This document shows, piece after piece, positions 12,672 through 23,258 of a stretch of 64,000 nucleotides of DNA (the first letter of the stretch is position 1; each line of letters opens with the position of its first letter). The notes beneath the pieces are model-generated. The model did no database searches and was not told where the DNA came from. It saw only the letters and a list, made by a program, of their open reading frames with translations. The stretch is from Humulus lupulus (Eukaryota; Streptophyta; Magnoliopsida; Rosales; Cannabaceae), in the NCBI RefSeq assembly GCF_963169125.1, contig NC_084794.1, positions 118,272,358-118,336,357 of the forward strand. The letters run 5' to 3'. The position numbers and the translations under genes were made by a program.

Positions 12672-12855
12672 ATTGTTTAGATAGCAATCACGTAATTTGT
12701 TTAGATAACAAATATATAACTTGTTTAGATAACAAGTCCCAATAGTAGATTCCTTGGGCATATGATTGTTTAGATAACGAGCCCCATAAATTTATGTGAC
12801 TTGTTTAGATAACTAGCCCTGTAAATTTATGGGAATATGATTGCTTAGCTAGCAA
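12672..12855. repeat. Array of inverted repeats (TTGTTTAGATAACAA type)
   Basis: About six variants of CTTGTTTAGATAACAAG, whose ends are complementary, are spread through the LTR downstream of the TATA box. They recur at 20590-20785 in the 3' LTR, and in reverse in the LTR at 63700-63900. If transcribed they could fold as short stems. Confidence 0.7.
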
Positions 12856-13393
12856 GTCCCAAGAAGTATGATGGCCATTGTAATAGATGTTGTATTTATA
12901 TAGTCATATGATTATAGTTTACAGTTTATAGTTTATAGTTTATAGTTTATAGTTTATAGTTTATGTGTATGTATATGTTTCATGCTTGTAGTAGATTTTT
13001 CTTGCTGGGCATTAGGCTCATTCCTTTATGTTTATATGTGCAGGAAAATAGTTATGGCGGCGGGAAAGGATCTTGGCAGCTTGGGGATGTGTATTGAGGG
13101 AGAATGGAATCGGTGGACTGCGCGAACGATTCGAGGATGAAGTTTTTTTAAGTCTTTTAGTTATGATTTTTATGTATTATTTTTCCGCACTTAATTTTGT
13201 AACCAATTTATTTAAGTTATGTTTTGTTTTATTTTCAAAACAATGGGTCCCATATCCTAAATGAATTTTTATGTATTTAACCTTTACTTTACTGTTTATA
13301 ATAAAGTTATGGTTATTTTATATGTATGTTTTCTTAAGATTAGTATAGTAGTTTTTAATGGTCCAAGGTCTAGAATAGTTGGGTCATTACAGT

Positions 13394-13405
13394 TGGTATC
13401 AAAGC
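13394..13405 (+). other. Primer binding site of gypsy A
   Basis: TGGTATCAAAGC starts two bases after the LTR end. It differs by one base from TGGTATCAGAGC, the complement of the 3' end of plant initiator tRNA-Met. Confidence 0.8.
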
Positions 13406-13469
13406 AACAGTTCATTCGCATGAAGTTCTCCTCGATACACACACTCAAAGCTTCGAATTTGACCGCCAA

Positions 13470-13537
13470 GTAAGTGTTTAAGTTATAGTTATTATGTTTA
13501 TATGTATAGCTAACAGTTTTAGCCTTTATGTTTTCAG
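13470..13537 (+). other. Possible intron in the gypsy A leader
   Basis: A GTAAGTG donor-like start and a TTTATGTTTTCAG acceptor-like end bound 68 bp of T-rich sequence just before the ATG at 13544. Length and T content suit a short plant intron. Only transcript data could show splicing. Confidence 0.3.
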
Positions 13538-13543
13538 TTAAGA

Positions 13544-14009
13544 ATGAACGGAGCATTAACATAAGAGGATATCTGAGCCATTAAGGCTTTAAAAGGAATT
13601 AGAGAACTGCGAAACACTGTAGGAGTGTTAGAAAGAATCACTCGGAGGTTGGTTTTGTTCCACAGAGAAATAGGTCATCTCCAAGAATCTAAGTAGATCA
13701 TGATGAGAGCAACAGAGCAATACATTTTAGTAATTAGACTATTTAGAGATTATCGTACTATAATTGCAGCCTTAGAGGAGATATGAGAAACAATGGATAA
13801 TGAAGATGAATTGCCGGTAGCAATGATATTATTTTCTCTTAATTAGGTTCACTTCAAAAATAGAATTTCAGTTTACAAATGAGCAAAAGCATAGTATTTT
13901 TAAGAACCTTCCTCGAGGGCATTTTGAGGCACATGATAATGAGGACTATGAGGAGTTAAATGATGATATGCTAGATGAAGGATCAGATATAAAAGATCCT
14001 GCTTTTTAG
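13544..14009 (+). pseudogene. Decayed extra reading frame between primer site and gag
   Basis: From an ATG at 13544 the frame can be followed to about 13843 with stops only at TAA, TGA, TAG and TGA codons. Then, in another frame, it runs to a TAG at 14007-14009. The first part has a heptad-like pattern (IKALKGIRELRNTV, LERITRRL). The second part is acidic (EDYEELNDDMLDEGSD). It matches no family I recognise. The junction near 13843 resembles a splice acceptor (TTAATTAG). It may be the remnant of an accessory protein or an extra gag-like exon, or chance. Gypsy C and D leaders show nothing similar. Confidence 0.35.
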
Positions 14010-14543
14010 AATAAGATTAGTTTCATTGTTTGTTTTAGTTTATTATTTGTTTTCTGGTTGTAAATAGTGAAAACTTTCTTTTCCAAATTAATATCAATGT
14101 TATTTTGTTAACATGTATGAGTTTGATTTTCTTTTGCAATCATAATAAATAATAAATAAAATAAATAATGACTAAGTTCAGTGAGAGTGGATACAAATCA
14201 ATGAACCAAGTTTCTATATTGAGAGTTAGGGGGCCATAGTAGTGGGAACGATTTTACTGATCCCAGCCCTCCTTCAATATGGTTAACTTTGGAACAAAGA
14301 TGAGTTTCGAGCCTGAGAATTAAGTCATATAGGATGATTAGAAACAGACTTAGAAAATAATAAAGATGGCTTATTTTTCTAAGTATAGAAACCCACTCAA
14401 ATAATAAAGGAGACTTATATAATTTTCATAAGAAGTCATAATCAATAGGTCTGAGTAATGTTTGTTTGGATTAAGTTTTTGCTTTAGAGCCTATTAGGGT
14501 AAAGTTCTGACATGTTTCTCTCAACTGTTAGAACTCTGCTACG
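14010..14543 (+). other. AT-rich leader, no gene seen
   Basis: Untranslated leader between the decayed extra frame and gag. It has an AATAAATAAATAAAATAAATAA stretch near 14146-14168 and no further motif that I recognise. Confidence 0.5.
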
Positions 14544-15929
14544 ATGTCACTCTGAAGATCTGCTCGCACCAACGGAAACGCCTCCAATGCTGCTCCGGTG
14601 AACAATGAAGCCCCTCCGGTTCGCAGAAGGGGAGTGCGTGCTACTGCTAGCCGCAACGCACTGCCGCCACCAGCTGACAACACTGTGGAGATCGCCAGAC
14701 TGTGACAACAAGTCGAGGAACTATTGCAGCAACAACAATAACAGGCTCAGCCCCAGATTCAGCCTCCGCCTCCGCCACAGCCATAGCCACAGCAAATGGC
14801 CTCATCACTCCAACAAGTTGGTCCATATGGGGGATGGCCAGTGGCGAATTATGTGCCGTATCCAGTACAGCACATGGAGCCAGTTTATGAGCGGTTTCAT
14901 AAGCAACATGCCCCGAACTTTGAAGGGACTAAAGACCTCTTCGAGGCAGAAGAGTGGTTAAGAAATGTGGAGCCAATTCTGACGCACATGAACCTCAACA
15001 ACGCGGACCGCATATCCTGCATTTTGTCCTTGCTCAAGAAAGATGCCAGGAAATGGTGGGACTTAGTCCAACAGACACATGATGTTGCCGCTATGACTTG
15101 GACTCGATTTGTGGAGCTGTTCCACAAAAAGTATTACAATTCGGCTGTACTTGCTTCAAGAGTTGAGGAGTTCGCTAGCTTGAAGCAAGGAAGTTTATCA
15201 GTGGCAGAATATGCTCGGTAGTTCGACCGTTTGGCTAAGTTCGCACCGGAAATGGTTCCAACTGACTATCTGAGGGTGTCTAAGTTCGTTAGAGGACTTC
15301 GACCGAAGATCGAGCTAGGGGTTAAGTTAGCAAAACCAGGAAATACTACTTATGCTGACGTTCTAGAGACAGTGATAGAAGTAGAAAGGCTGCAGGCTAA
15401 CGTTAGTAAAGAAGAAGCCAGTAAGCCTGAGTCTAGACAGCAGGGTCAATCTCAGACAAGTCAGAATAACAACCATAGCAGCAACAATCAGTCTAGCCAC
15501 AACAACCACAATCAGTCCAATAACAACAACAACAACGGTCAGAAAAGAAGGCATCCTGACAACAAACAGTCCGACAACGATAAAAGGGCACAGACAAATA
15601 ATGGAGGTAGTAGGTCGGGTTATGTAGAATACCCACAATGTGCTAATTGTCAGAAGAAACATCCTGGTGAATGTCGTGTAAACACCAAAGGATGCTTCAA
15701 CTGTGGTCAGGAAGGTCACCAAAAGAGGCAGTGTCCCCAACTCAAGCCAGAAGGGAAAAAGGAAGACAAGATGGTTCCTGCCAGGGTATTCGCCTTAACC
15801 CAAGGAGAGGCTGATGCTAGCAATAAGGTGGTCATAGGTCAGGAATCTATCCTCAATAATATAAGTTATGTATTATTTGATTTGGGAGCCACTCATTCGT
15901 ATATCTCGTTAGGAATGATAGAAAACTAG
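14544..15929 (+). pseudogene. Gypsy A gag with zinc knuckle and protease start
   Basis: One frame runs from ATG 14544 to 15929. It has a Pro/Gln-rich N-terminus, the capsid-type region (NFEGTKD, AEEWLRNVEPI, KKDARKWWDL, FHKKYYN, VAEYAR), an Asn/Ser/Gln-rich spacer at about 15430-15600, and a CCHC knuckle CFNCGQEGHQKRQC near 15690-15731. Five in-frame stops interrupt it, the last at 15219-15221. All are TGA, TAA or TAG at positions where Arg or Gln is expected. The protease active site reads DLG instead of DSG or DTG (15880-15888), also one C-to-T step. A one-base deletion near 15925 shifts the frame into pol. Confidence 0.92.
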
Positions 15930-18900
15930 ACAAACCTTGTAAAAGATTTAGAATTAGGTTTGTAACCGAGTTGCCTTCGGGCAAAGTAGTTCTATCATCA
16001 TGGATAGTACGAGGCGTACCGATCAAGAATGAGGACATAGAATTATAAGGAGACCTAATAGAACTAGAGATCAAGGACTTCGACGTGATACTAGGCATAG
16101 ACTGGCTAGCAAAGCATGGCGCGACCATCGACTGCAAACGCAAGAAGGTGATGTTCGAGGCTCCTGACGGCCAGAGATTATGTTTCATGGGACAAGTTTC
16201 AGGACTACGTACGCCACTAATATCATCTCTCAAAGCTCAAAGGATGATAGAAAAAGGATGTCAAGCATTCTTTGCCAGCGTCACAAATGTGGTAAAGGAA
16301 ACACCACTTAAGGTTGGAGACGTCCGCATTGTAAGAGAATTCCCAGAATTATTTCCCAATGACTTGCCAGGTTTGCCGCCAACTCGGGAAATTGACTTCA
16401 CAATAGAATTAGTACCGGGCACCGAGCCTATCTCCAAGGCACCATACCAGATGACACCTATAGAACTCAAGGAGTTTAAGGCGCAGCTACAAGAACTCCT
16501 AGAATTCGTTTTTATTAGGCCAAGCCATTCGCCATGGGGAGCACCAGTTCTATTTGTGAAGAAAAAGGACAGAAGTATGCGGATGTGCATAGACTACCAT
16601 GAGCTGAATAAAGTACAGATTAAGAATAAGTACCCTTACCCTGGATTGACAACTTGTTTGATCAACTCCGAGGTGCGACTGTATTTTCAAAGATCGATTT
16701 ACGATCCGGGTACCATCAGCTCAAGGTGCGGGGAGAAGATATTCCTAGGACAGCCTTTAGAACTCGTTATGGGCATTACGAGTTCTTAGTTATGTCTTTC
16801 GGTCTTACCAACGCACCAGCCGTGTTTACGGACTTGATGAATAGGGTCTTCAAGGACTACTTAGATAAATTCGTTGTAGTGTTCATCGATGACATCTTAG
16901 TATACTCCTAGGATGAAGAAGAGCACGAGGAACATTTGAGATTGATTTTGTCATGACTAAAGGAGCATCAACTCTACGCCAAGTTCAAGAAATGCGAGTT
17001 TTAGCTTTCGCAAGTGGCGTTCCTCGGGCACATTATATCCAAGGACAGAGTTGCAGTAGACCCATCAAAGGTAGAGGCCGTGAAGGATTGGCCAAGACCA
17101 AAGAACGCATTCGAAGTAAGGAGCTTTCTGGGATTAGCAGGTTATTATAGGAGGTTCGTAGAGAGCTTTTCTAAGATAGCCACTCCACTCACCAACCTGA
17201 CCCGGAAACAGCAAAGATTCAACTGGAATGATAGATATGAAGAAAGCTTCCAGTTGCTTAAGGATAAGCTTTGCTCAGCACCAGTACTCTGTGTACTGAC
17301 ACCCAACGATAAGTTCGTAGTCTACTGCAATGCATCGAAGCAAGGGTTGGGTTGTGTGCTGATGCAGAATGATAAGGTGATAGCCTATGCCTCAAGACAG
17401 CTAAAGGAGTACGAGCAACGCTATCCAACGCATGATATGGAGTTGGCAGCAGTGGTCTTTGCGTCAAAAATCTGGCGCCATTATCTTTATGGAGAACGGT
17501 GCGAGATTTATACGGACCACAAAAGTTTAAAGTACTACTTCACTCAGAAGGAGCTCAAGGCAGCGCAGGTGGTTAGAGTTAGTGAAAGATTACGAATGCG
17601 AAATCCTATACCACCCGGGAAAGGCAAATGTAGTTGCCGATGCGCTAAGTAAGAAAAGTTATGGAAGTTTAGCAGCTCTAGCCGGAATAGAAAAGCCACT
17701 GCAGCAGGAGCTGGTCAGTGCCATAATAGAAGTAGTTGTTGGTAAGCTGGCTAATTTGTCTTTCCAGTCAAATCTGCTAGAAGATATACGGATTAGGCAA
17801 GGGCATGACGACACACTAGCGGCACATATGGATGCAGTTAGAGAAGGCAAGACCACATATTTCTCAATATCAAGTCAAGGGTTATTGAGATATAAGGATC
17901 GAGTATACGTGCCAGATAATCAAGGCATTAAGATGGCGATTCTAGAAGAAGCGCACAGTACCCCGTACTCAGTTCACCCAGGATCGACCAAGATGGCTCA
18001 CGACATCAAGGCAATCTATTGGTGGCCAGGGATGAAGAAGGACATAGCAGAGTTTGTGTCTAAGTGCTAGTATGCCAACAAGTGAAAGCAGAACATCAGC
18101 GGCCCATAGGATTATTGCAACCGCTTAGCGTACCATAATGGATGTGGGACATATAGCCATGGATTTCGTGATAGGGTTTCCACGAACGAACAAGCATCAT
18201 GATTCCGCTTGGGTAGTAATAGATAGACTAACCAAGTCAGCTCATTTCCTGCCTGTTAAGACTTCATACACGGCAGACCAATATCCAGACATCTATGTCC
18301 AAGAGATAGTACGGTTGCATGGAATTCCCAAGATAATAGTGTCGGATAGAGGATCGGTGTTTACATCGAGATTTTGGGGAAGTTTACAGCAAGCCATGGG
18401 TACTAAGTTAAGTCTTAGTACAACTTTTCATCCTCAGATAGACGGTCAGTCCCAGTGTACGATTCAGATTTTAGAGGATATGTTGCGCGCTTGTGTACTT
18501 GATTTCAGAGGATCATGGAATAAGTACTTGCCATTGATAGAGTTTTCCTACAACAATAGCAACCGTCAACGATTGGCATGGCACCTTATGAGTTTCTTTA
18601 TGGGAGAAGGTTCTGATCACCGTTGCATTGGGACAAGGTAGAAGAAAGGCAACTTCTCGGTCCCGACGCTGTTAGAAAAGCTCAAGAAGAAGTAGCGCTA
18701 ATTAGACAACGTATGCTTGCTGCTCAAAGACGACAGAAAAGTTATGCGGATGCCAAGCGACGGGATGTGGAATTCAAAGTCAGAGATCAAGTCTTCCTGA
18801 AGATATCTCCTATGAAAGGTGTGAAGCGGTTTGGGAAGAAAGGCAAACTTAGTCCCCGATTTATAGGTCCTTTTGAGATATTGGACAAAGTGGGAGCAGT

Positions 18901-19201
18901 TGCGTATAGACTAGCCCTACTGCTACCTCTAGCAGATAGCCACAACGTGTTCCACATCTCAATGCTACGCAAGTATGTGTCAGACCCATCTCACATCCTC
19001 AAGTACGATACGATAACACTCCAGAAAGACTTGAGTTACGAGGAACGGCCGGTTAGCATCCTAGATAGAGGGATGAAGTAGTTACGGTCCAAGCGTATTC
19101 CAATAGTCAAAGTCCTATGGAGTAATAGTTCTGAACAAGAGGCAACGTGGGAGTTGGAGGAGGACATGCAAGGCCGGTATCCGGAATTATTTGGTAAGTA
19201 A
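15930..19201 (+). pseudogene. Gypsy A pol: protease end, RT, RNase H, integrase, chromodomain-like tail
   Basis: The order is that of Ty3/gypsy. Protease end: [42 protein letters not shown] and FIDD at 16882-16893. RNase [16 protein letters not shown]. Integrase: zinc-finger region with YWWPGMKK, then DFVIGFPRT, VSDRG. The tail has [18 protein letters not shown], ending YPELFGK at 19201. Frameshifts lie near 16640, 17570 and 18070-18140, with stops at 16909, 16954 and near 17002. The catalytic Glu of integrase is Gln (codon 18453-18455). The tail resembles Tekay/Del chromodomains. Confidence 0.93.
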
Positions 19202-19221
19202 ATTCGAGGACAAAATTCTTT

Positions 19222-19236
19222 TTAGTAGGGGAGAAT
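19222..19236 (+). other. Polypurine tract of gypsy A
   Basis: TTAGTAGGGGAGAAT directly precedes the 3' LTR start TGTAGAG. It follows the end of pol by about 20 bp. Confidence 0.85.
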
Positions 19237-21299
19237 TGTAGAGTCCAAGAACTTTACTTAGCTAGTTAGATAGTAGTAGTAATAGTAATAGCTAGTAATA
19301 GTTGTAGTATTTTTATGACTGTGGATTTTGGTTCAAGCCGGGATTTAGTCGGAAACTCCTAGCAATAGTTATGGATTTTATAAGTTTAACCTATAGTTTA
19401 AGAATATTAATTATAACATAGGTTTGATTAATATTGTTGGTTATTAATATGATAATTATTATAACCTAAGGTTTAGATAGAGCTAATAAGAATATGACAC
19501 TTGTCATGAGCATAGTTATTCCTAAGGTTTAGATAGAGCCAGTGGGATTATGACACTTTTCATATGCATGATTATTAAGGAATTATTATTTTAATGATAA
19601 AATAAGGGAAATATAAGACTTAGTTTTCACCAGAATTTGTTAGGAGCATGACATTTGTAACAATTTTATTTATTTGTGGATTAAGTTGTTATTTAGATAA
19701 TTAAATAGATTTTTCGTAACTTTAGGGTACTGTAACTTCTGACCTATTTTTGACCCAGTTATGTTATGAATTTCGAAAAATAGTATTTCTAGAAAGTTGT
19801 AGATAATTGAATTATATTTCTAACGGTATAAAGATAATCTAAATTAGAGTCCTAAAACTCCAGATATGTTAATTTTAATGCAGGTGAGTTTAGAGTTACG
19901 AGATTTAGGGAGTTAGAAGTTAGGATTCTATTTGTTTTTATTATTTTTGTTTTTAAAAATCAAGCTTTGACTCCTTAAACCAATATTCAAATATTTTTAA
20001 TTAAATTCATTATTTTTATCCAAAGCCAAAAAGAAGATTTTTATTCCTAGAACTCTATAAATAGGACCTAGAACCAAGCCTTTTCATTCATTCTTCAAGC
20101 ATTGATCAGAGCCTTCGAGATGCTAGTGAGACTATAGAGTGTTAAACACTTGGGTTGGGGTTATAAGGTTAATCATTATAAGCTTAATAAACACTTGGGA
20201 AGTGAGGTTTATAGTGTATTTCAGTTTCGAGATGTAGTTCGGTCATAGAAACATTCAAAGTATTCCTAATTCTAGTTCCATTCTGTATTAATCTTATAGT
20301 TCTTCTCTACTCAAATCCTAACTCACTCTCTCTATTCTTGGTTAGGCATCTAAGTTCTTCGAACTTGAGATCTCTTATTGGTAAGTATCTTTTTGATGGT
20401 GTAGTTCATTCTTTTCATCTATTTTCTTTAGTATACTCACCTCTCTATTATGGTTTTTAGGAGTGTTCCAAAGTCCCGATCTTGTTCTCACATTCTGGTT
20501 TTTGGTAAGGAAAATAGGGTAGATTTGTATGCTTTTATGTTGTTGATATATGTTATAAGTATAATATGTTTTTATTTGTTTTAGTATATGAATTGTTTAG
20601 ATAGCAATCACGTAATTTGTTTAGATAACAAATATATAACTTGTTTAGATAACAAGTCCCAATAGTCGATTCCTTGGGCATATGATTGTTTAGATAACGA
20701 GCCCCATAAATTTATGTGACTTGTTTAGATAACTAGCCCCGTAAATTTATGGGCATATGATTGCTTAGCTAGCAAGTCCCAAGAAGTATGATGGCCATTG
20801 TAATAGATGTTGTATTTATATAGTCATATGATTATAGTTTACAGTTTATAGTTTATAGTTTATAGTTTATGTGTATGTATATGTTTCATGCTTGTAGTAG
20901 ATTTTCCTTGGTGGGTATTAGGCTCATTCCTTTATGTTTTATATGTGCAGGAAAATAGTTATGGCGGCGGGAAAGGTTCTTGGCAGCTTGGGGATGTGTA
21001 TTGAGGGAGAATGGAATCGGTGGACTGCGCGAACGATTCGAGGATGAAGTTTTTTTAAGTCTTTTAGTTATGATTTCTATGTATTATTTTTCCGAACTTA
21101 ATTTTGTAACCAATTTATTTAAGTTATGTTTTGTTTTATTTTCAAAACAATGGGATCCCATATCCTACATGAATTTTTATGTATTTAACCTTTACTTTAC
21201 CGTTTATAATAAAATTATGGTTATTTTATATGTATGTTTTCTTAAGATTAGTATAGTAGTTTTTAATGGTCCAAGGTCTAGAATAGTTGGGTCATTACA
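19237..21299 (+). repeat. 3' LTR of gypsy A
   Basis: It is 2063 bp, with TATAAATAG at 20056-20064. It carries four AGTTTAT units where the 5' copy has six. The right end GGGTCATTACA is followed by the GAAGA target duplication. A reading frame from 20980 merely runs across the LTR end into gypsy B and is not a gene. Confidence 0.95.
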
Positions 21300-23258
21300 G
21301 AAGAGCTGAAACATGAAATACGTTATGCATGATCGATAATGCCGGTGGTAAGGCCAACCTGTAGGCCACTTGACCAATCTTCTCCAAGATCTCAAATGGA
21401 CCTACAAATCTAGGGCTCAACTTGCCCTTCTTCCCAAATCTTCTCACCCCTTTCCATGGCGAGACTCTAAGGAAAACATAGTCTCCCACCTGGAACTCCA
21501 TGTTCCTGCATTTGGGATCTGCATAACTTTTCTGTCTACTTTGAGAAGCGAGCATCCGATCTCTAATCTTCTCAATTGCCTAATTGGTCCTCTAAACTGC
21601 CTCAGGACCCAAGTATCTCCTTTCTCCCGTCTCATCCCAATGAATGGGAGATCTGCATTTCCTACCATACAACATCTCATAAGGTGCCACCCCAATGGTA
21701 GACTGATAGCTGTTGTTGTAGGAAAACTCTATCAAAGGTAGATACTTACTCCAAAATCCACCAAAGTCCAGCACACATGCTCGTAGCATGTCTTCTAACA
21801 TCTGAATTGTCCATCTGTCTTAGGATGATAGGCAGTACTGAACTTTAACTGTGTTCCCATGGCCTTCTGTAAACTTCCCCAAAACTTGGAAGTGAATGTG
21901 GGGTCCCGATCTGACACGATCGACCTCGGTGCTCCATGGAGGCGCACGATCTCTTTCACATAGAGATATGCATACTGGTCAACTGTAAAAGTAGTCCTCA
22001 CTGGTAAGAAGTGAGCTGACTTGGTATATCGATCCACAATAACCCATACTGAATCATGTTGACCCACAGTCTTGGGTAATCCCATCACAAAATCCATTGT
22101 GATGTCTTCCCATTTCCACTCTAGAATGTCTAGAGGCTGAACTAATCCTACCAGTCTCTAATGCTCAACCTTGACCTGTTGATATGTCAAGCACTTAGCC
22201 ATATACTCCACCATATCCCTCTTCATCCTAGGCCACCAATATAGTGATATCACATCCTGATACATCTTTGTGGTGCCTGGATGCAAAAAGTAAGGAGTAG
22301 TATGAGATTCATCCAGAATCTCTCACCTCAAAGCAGTGTCTAACGGAACACATATCCGACCTTTGTATCTTAACAAGCCCATGTCTGACATTGAATAATC
22401 TCTGGACACTCCAGCTAAAACTTCCTCCTTGATCTTGATCAGCTGTGGATCATCCAACTGACCTTCCTTGATTCTCTCTAACAGCGTAGACTATAGCATA
22501 ATGTTGGCCAACTGGCCCACCAGTAACTCTATACCAGCTCTGGCCATATCCTCTGCTAGTTCTCTGGATATCATCCTTGCACTGAAAATCTATCTCGGAC
22601 CCTTTCGGCTTAAAGCATCCACTATCACGTTGGCATTTCCTGGATGATACAAGATCTCACAATCATAATCTTTTACTAACTCCAGCCAACGTCTTTGTCT
22701 CATGTTCAGGTCTTTCTATGTGAAGAAGTACTTTAGGCTCTTGTGGTCGGTATAAATCTCACACTTCTCCCCATAAAGGTAACACCTCCATACCTTTAAT
22801 GCAAATACCACAGCCACCAACTCTAAATCATGAGTGGGGTATCTCTGTTCAAACTCCTTCAAATGACGTGAGGCATAAGCAATCACCTTTCCTAACTGCA
22901 TTAGAACATAACCCAAACCCTGACGTGAGGCATCACAGTATATCACAAACTTCTCTTGATCTGTTGGAAGACTCAGAACTGGAGCTGTAATCAACCTCTG
23001 ATTCAGTTGCTAGAAGCTGTTCTCATACCTATCTTACCATACAAACTTCTGATTCTTGCGTGTCAGCTTAGTCAATGAAGTGGCAATCTTTGAGAACCCT
23101 TCCACAAATCATCTGTAATAACTTGCCAATCCAAGATAACTTCTAACTTCTGAAGCATTCTTTGGCCTTGGCCAATCTCTGACCGCCTCAACCTTAGCTA
23201 GATCCACTTTAATTCCCTCCTTACTGACAATGTGCCCAAGGAAAGTTACCTAAGATAA
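21300..23258 (-). pseudogene. Gypsy B RNase H, integrase and tail start
   Basis: On the minus strand, from right to left: RNase H ([43 protein letters not shown]; 22716-22994), then the integrase zinc-finger region with a HPGTTKMYQD-like stretch near 22200-22290. The integrase core has MDFVMGLPKTVGQHDSVWVIVDRYTKSAHF and IVSDRDPTFTSKFW (21795-22097). The next parts are EFSYNNSYQST, YGRKCRSPIHW and [17 protein letters not shown]. About ten bases around the catalytic Glu codon are missing near 21806-21810, which shifts the frame. The coding end continues at 11318 across gypsy A. Confidence 0.9.

Larger units (their letters stand above)
11319..13391 (+). repeat. 5' LTR of gypsy A
   Basis: It runs 2073 bp from TGTAGAGTACAAG to GGGTCATTACA. 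TATAAATAG lies at 12136-12144. By eye, the first 690 bp differ from the 3' LTR at about 40 places, while the remaining 1390 bp differ at fewer than 20. An AGTTTAT tandem stretch at 12916-12964 and an array of TTGTTTAGATAAC inverted repeats at 12672-12855 are inside. A reading frame near 13073 is an LTR artefact. Confidence 0.95.
11319..21299 (+). mobile_element. Gypsy A, full-length Ty3/gypsy chromovirus-type element
   Basis: Both LTRs are present (11319-13391 and 19237-21299), with TG...CA ends and a 5-bp duplication GAAGA at 11314-11318 and 21300-21304. Between them are a tRNA-Met-type primer site, a leader with a decayed extra reading frame, gag with a zinc knuckle, protease, RT, RNase H, integrase, a chromodomain-like tail and a polypurine tract. 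It splits the pol of gypsy B and is nothing's host, so it is the innermost and probably youngest layer of this block. Several stops and frameshifts make it non-autonomous. Confidence 0.95.

Noticed and set aside
13073..13264. Hydrophobic reading frame (MAAWGCVL...) also present near 20980
   Set aside because: It lies in both LTRs of gypsy A near the LTR end, is not conserved in length, and extends into flanking DNA at 21300.
14605..14961. Alternative reading frames over the gypsy A gag start
   Set aside because: The gag frame through 14544-15929 has the capsid and zinc-knuckle motifs. The others are shadows.
15363..15740. Minus-strand hydrophobic frame of 125 codons
   Set aside because: It is the complement of the Asn/Gln-rich gag spacer, which makes Val/Leu-rich shadow protein.
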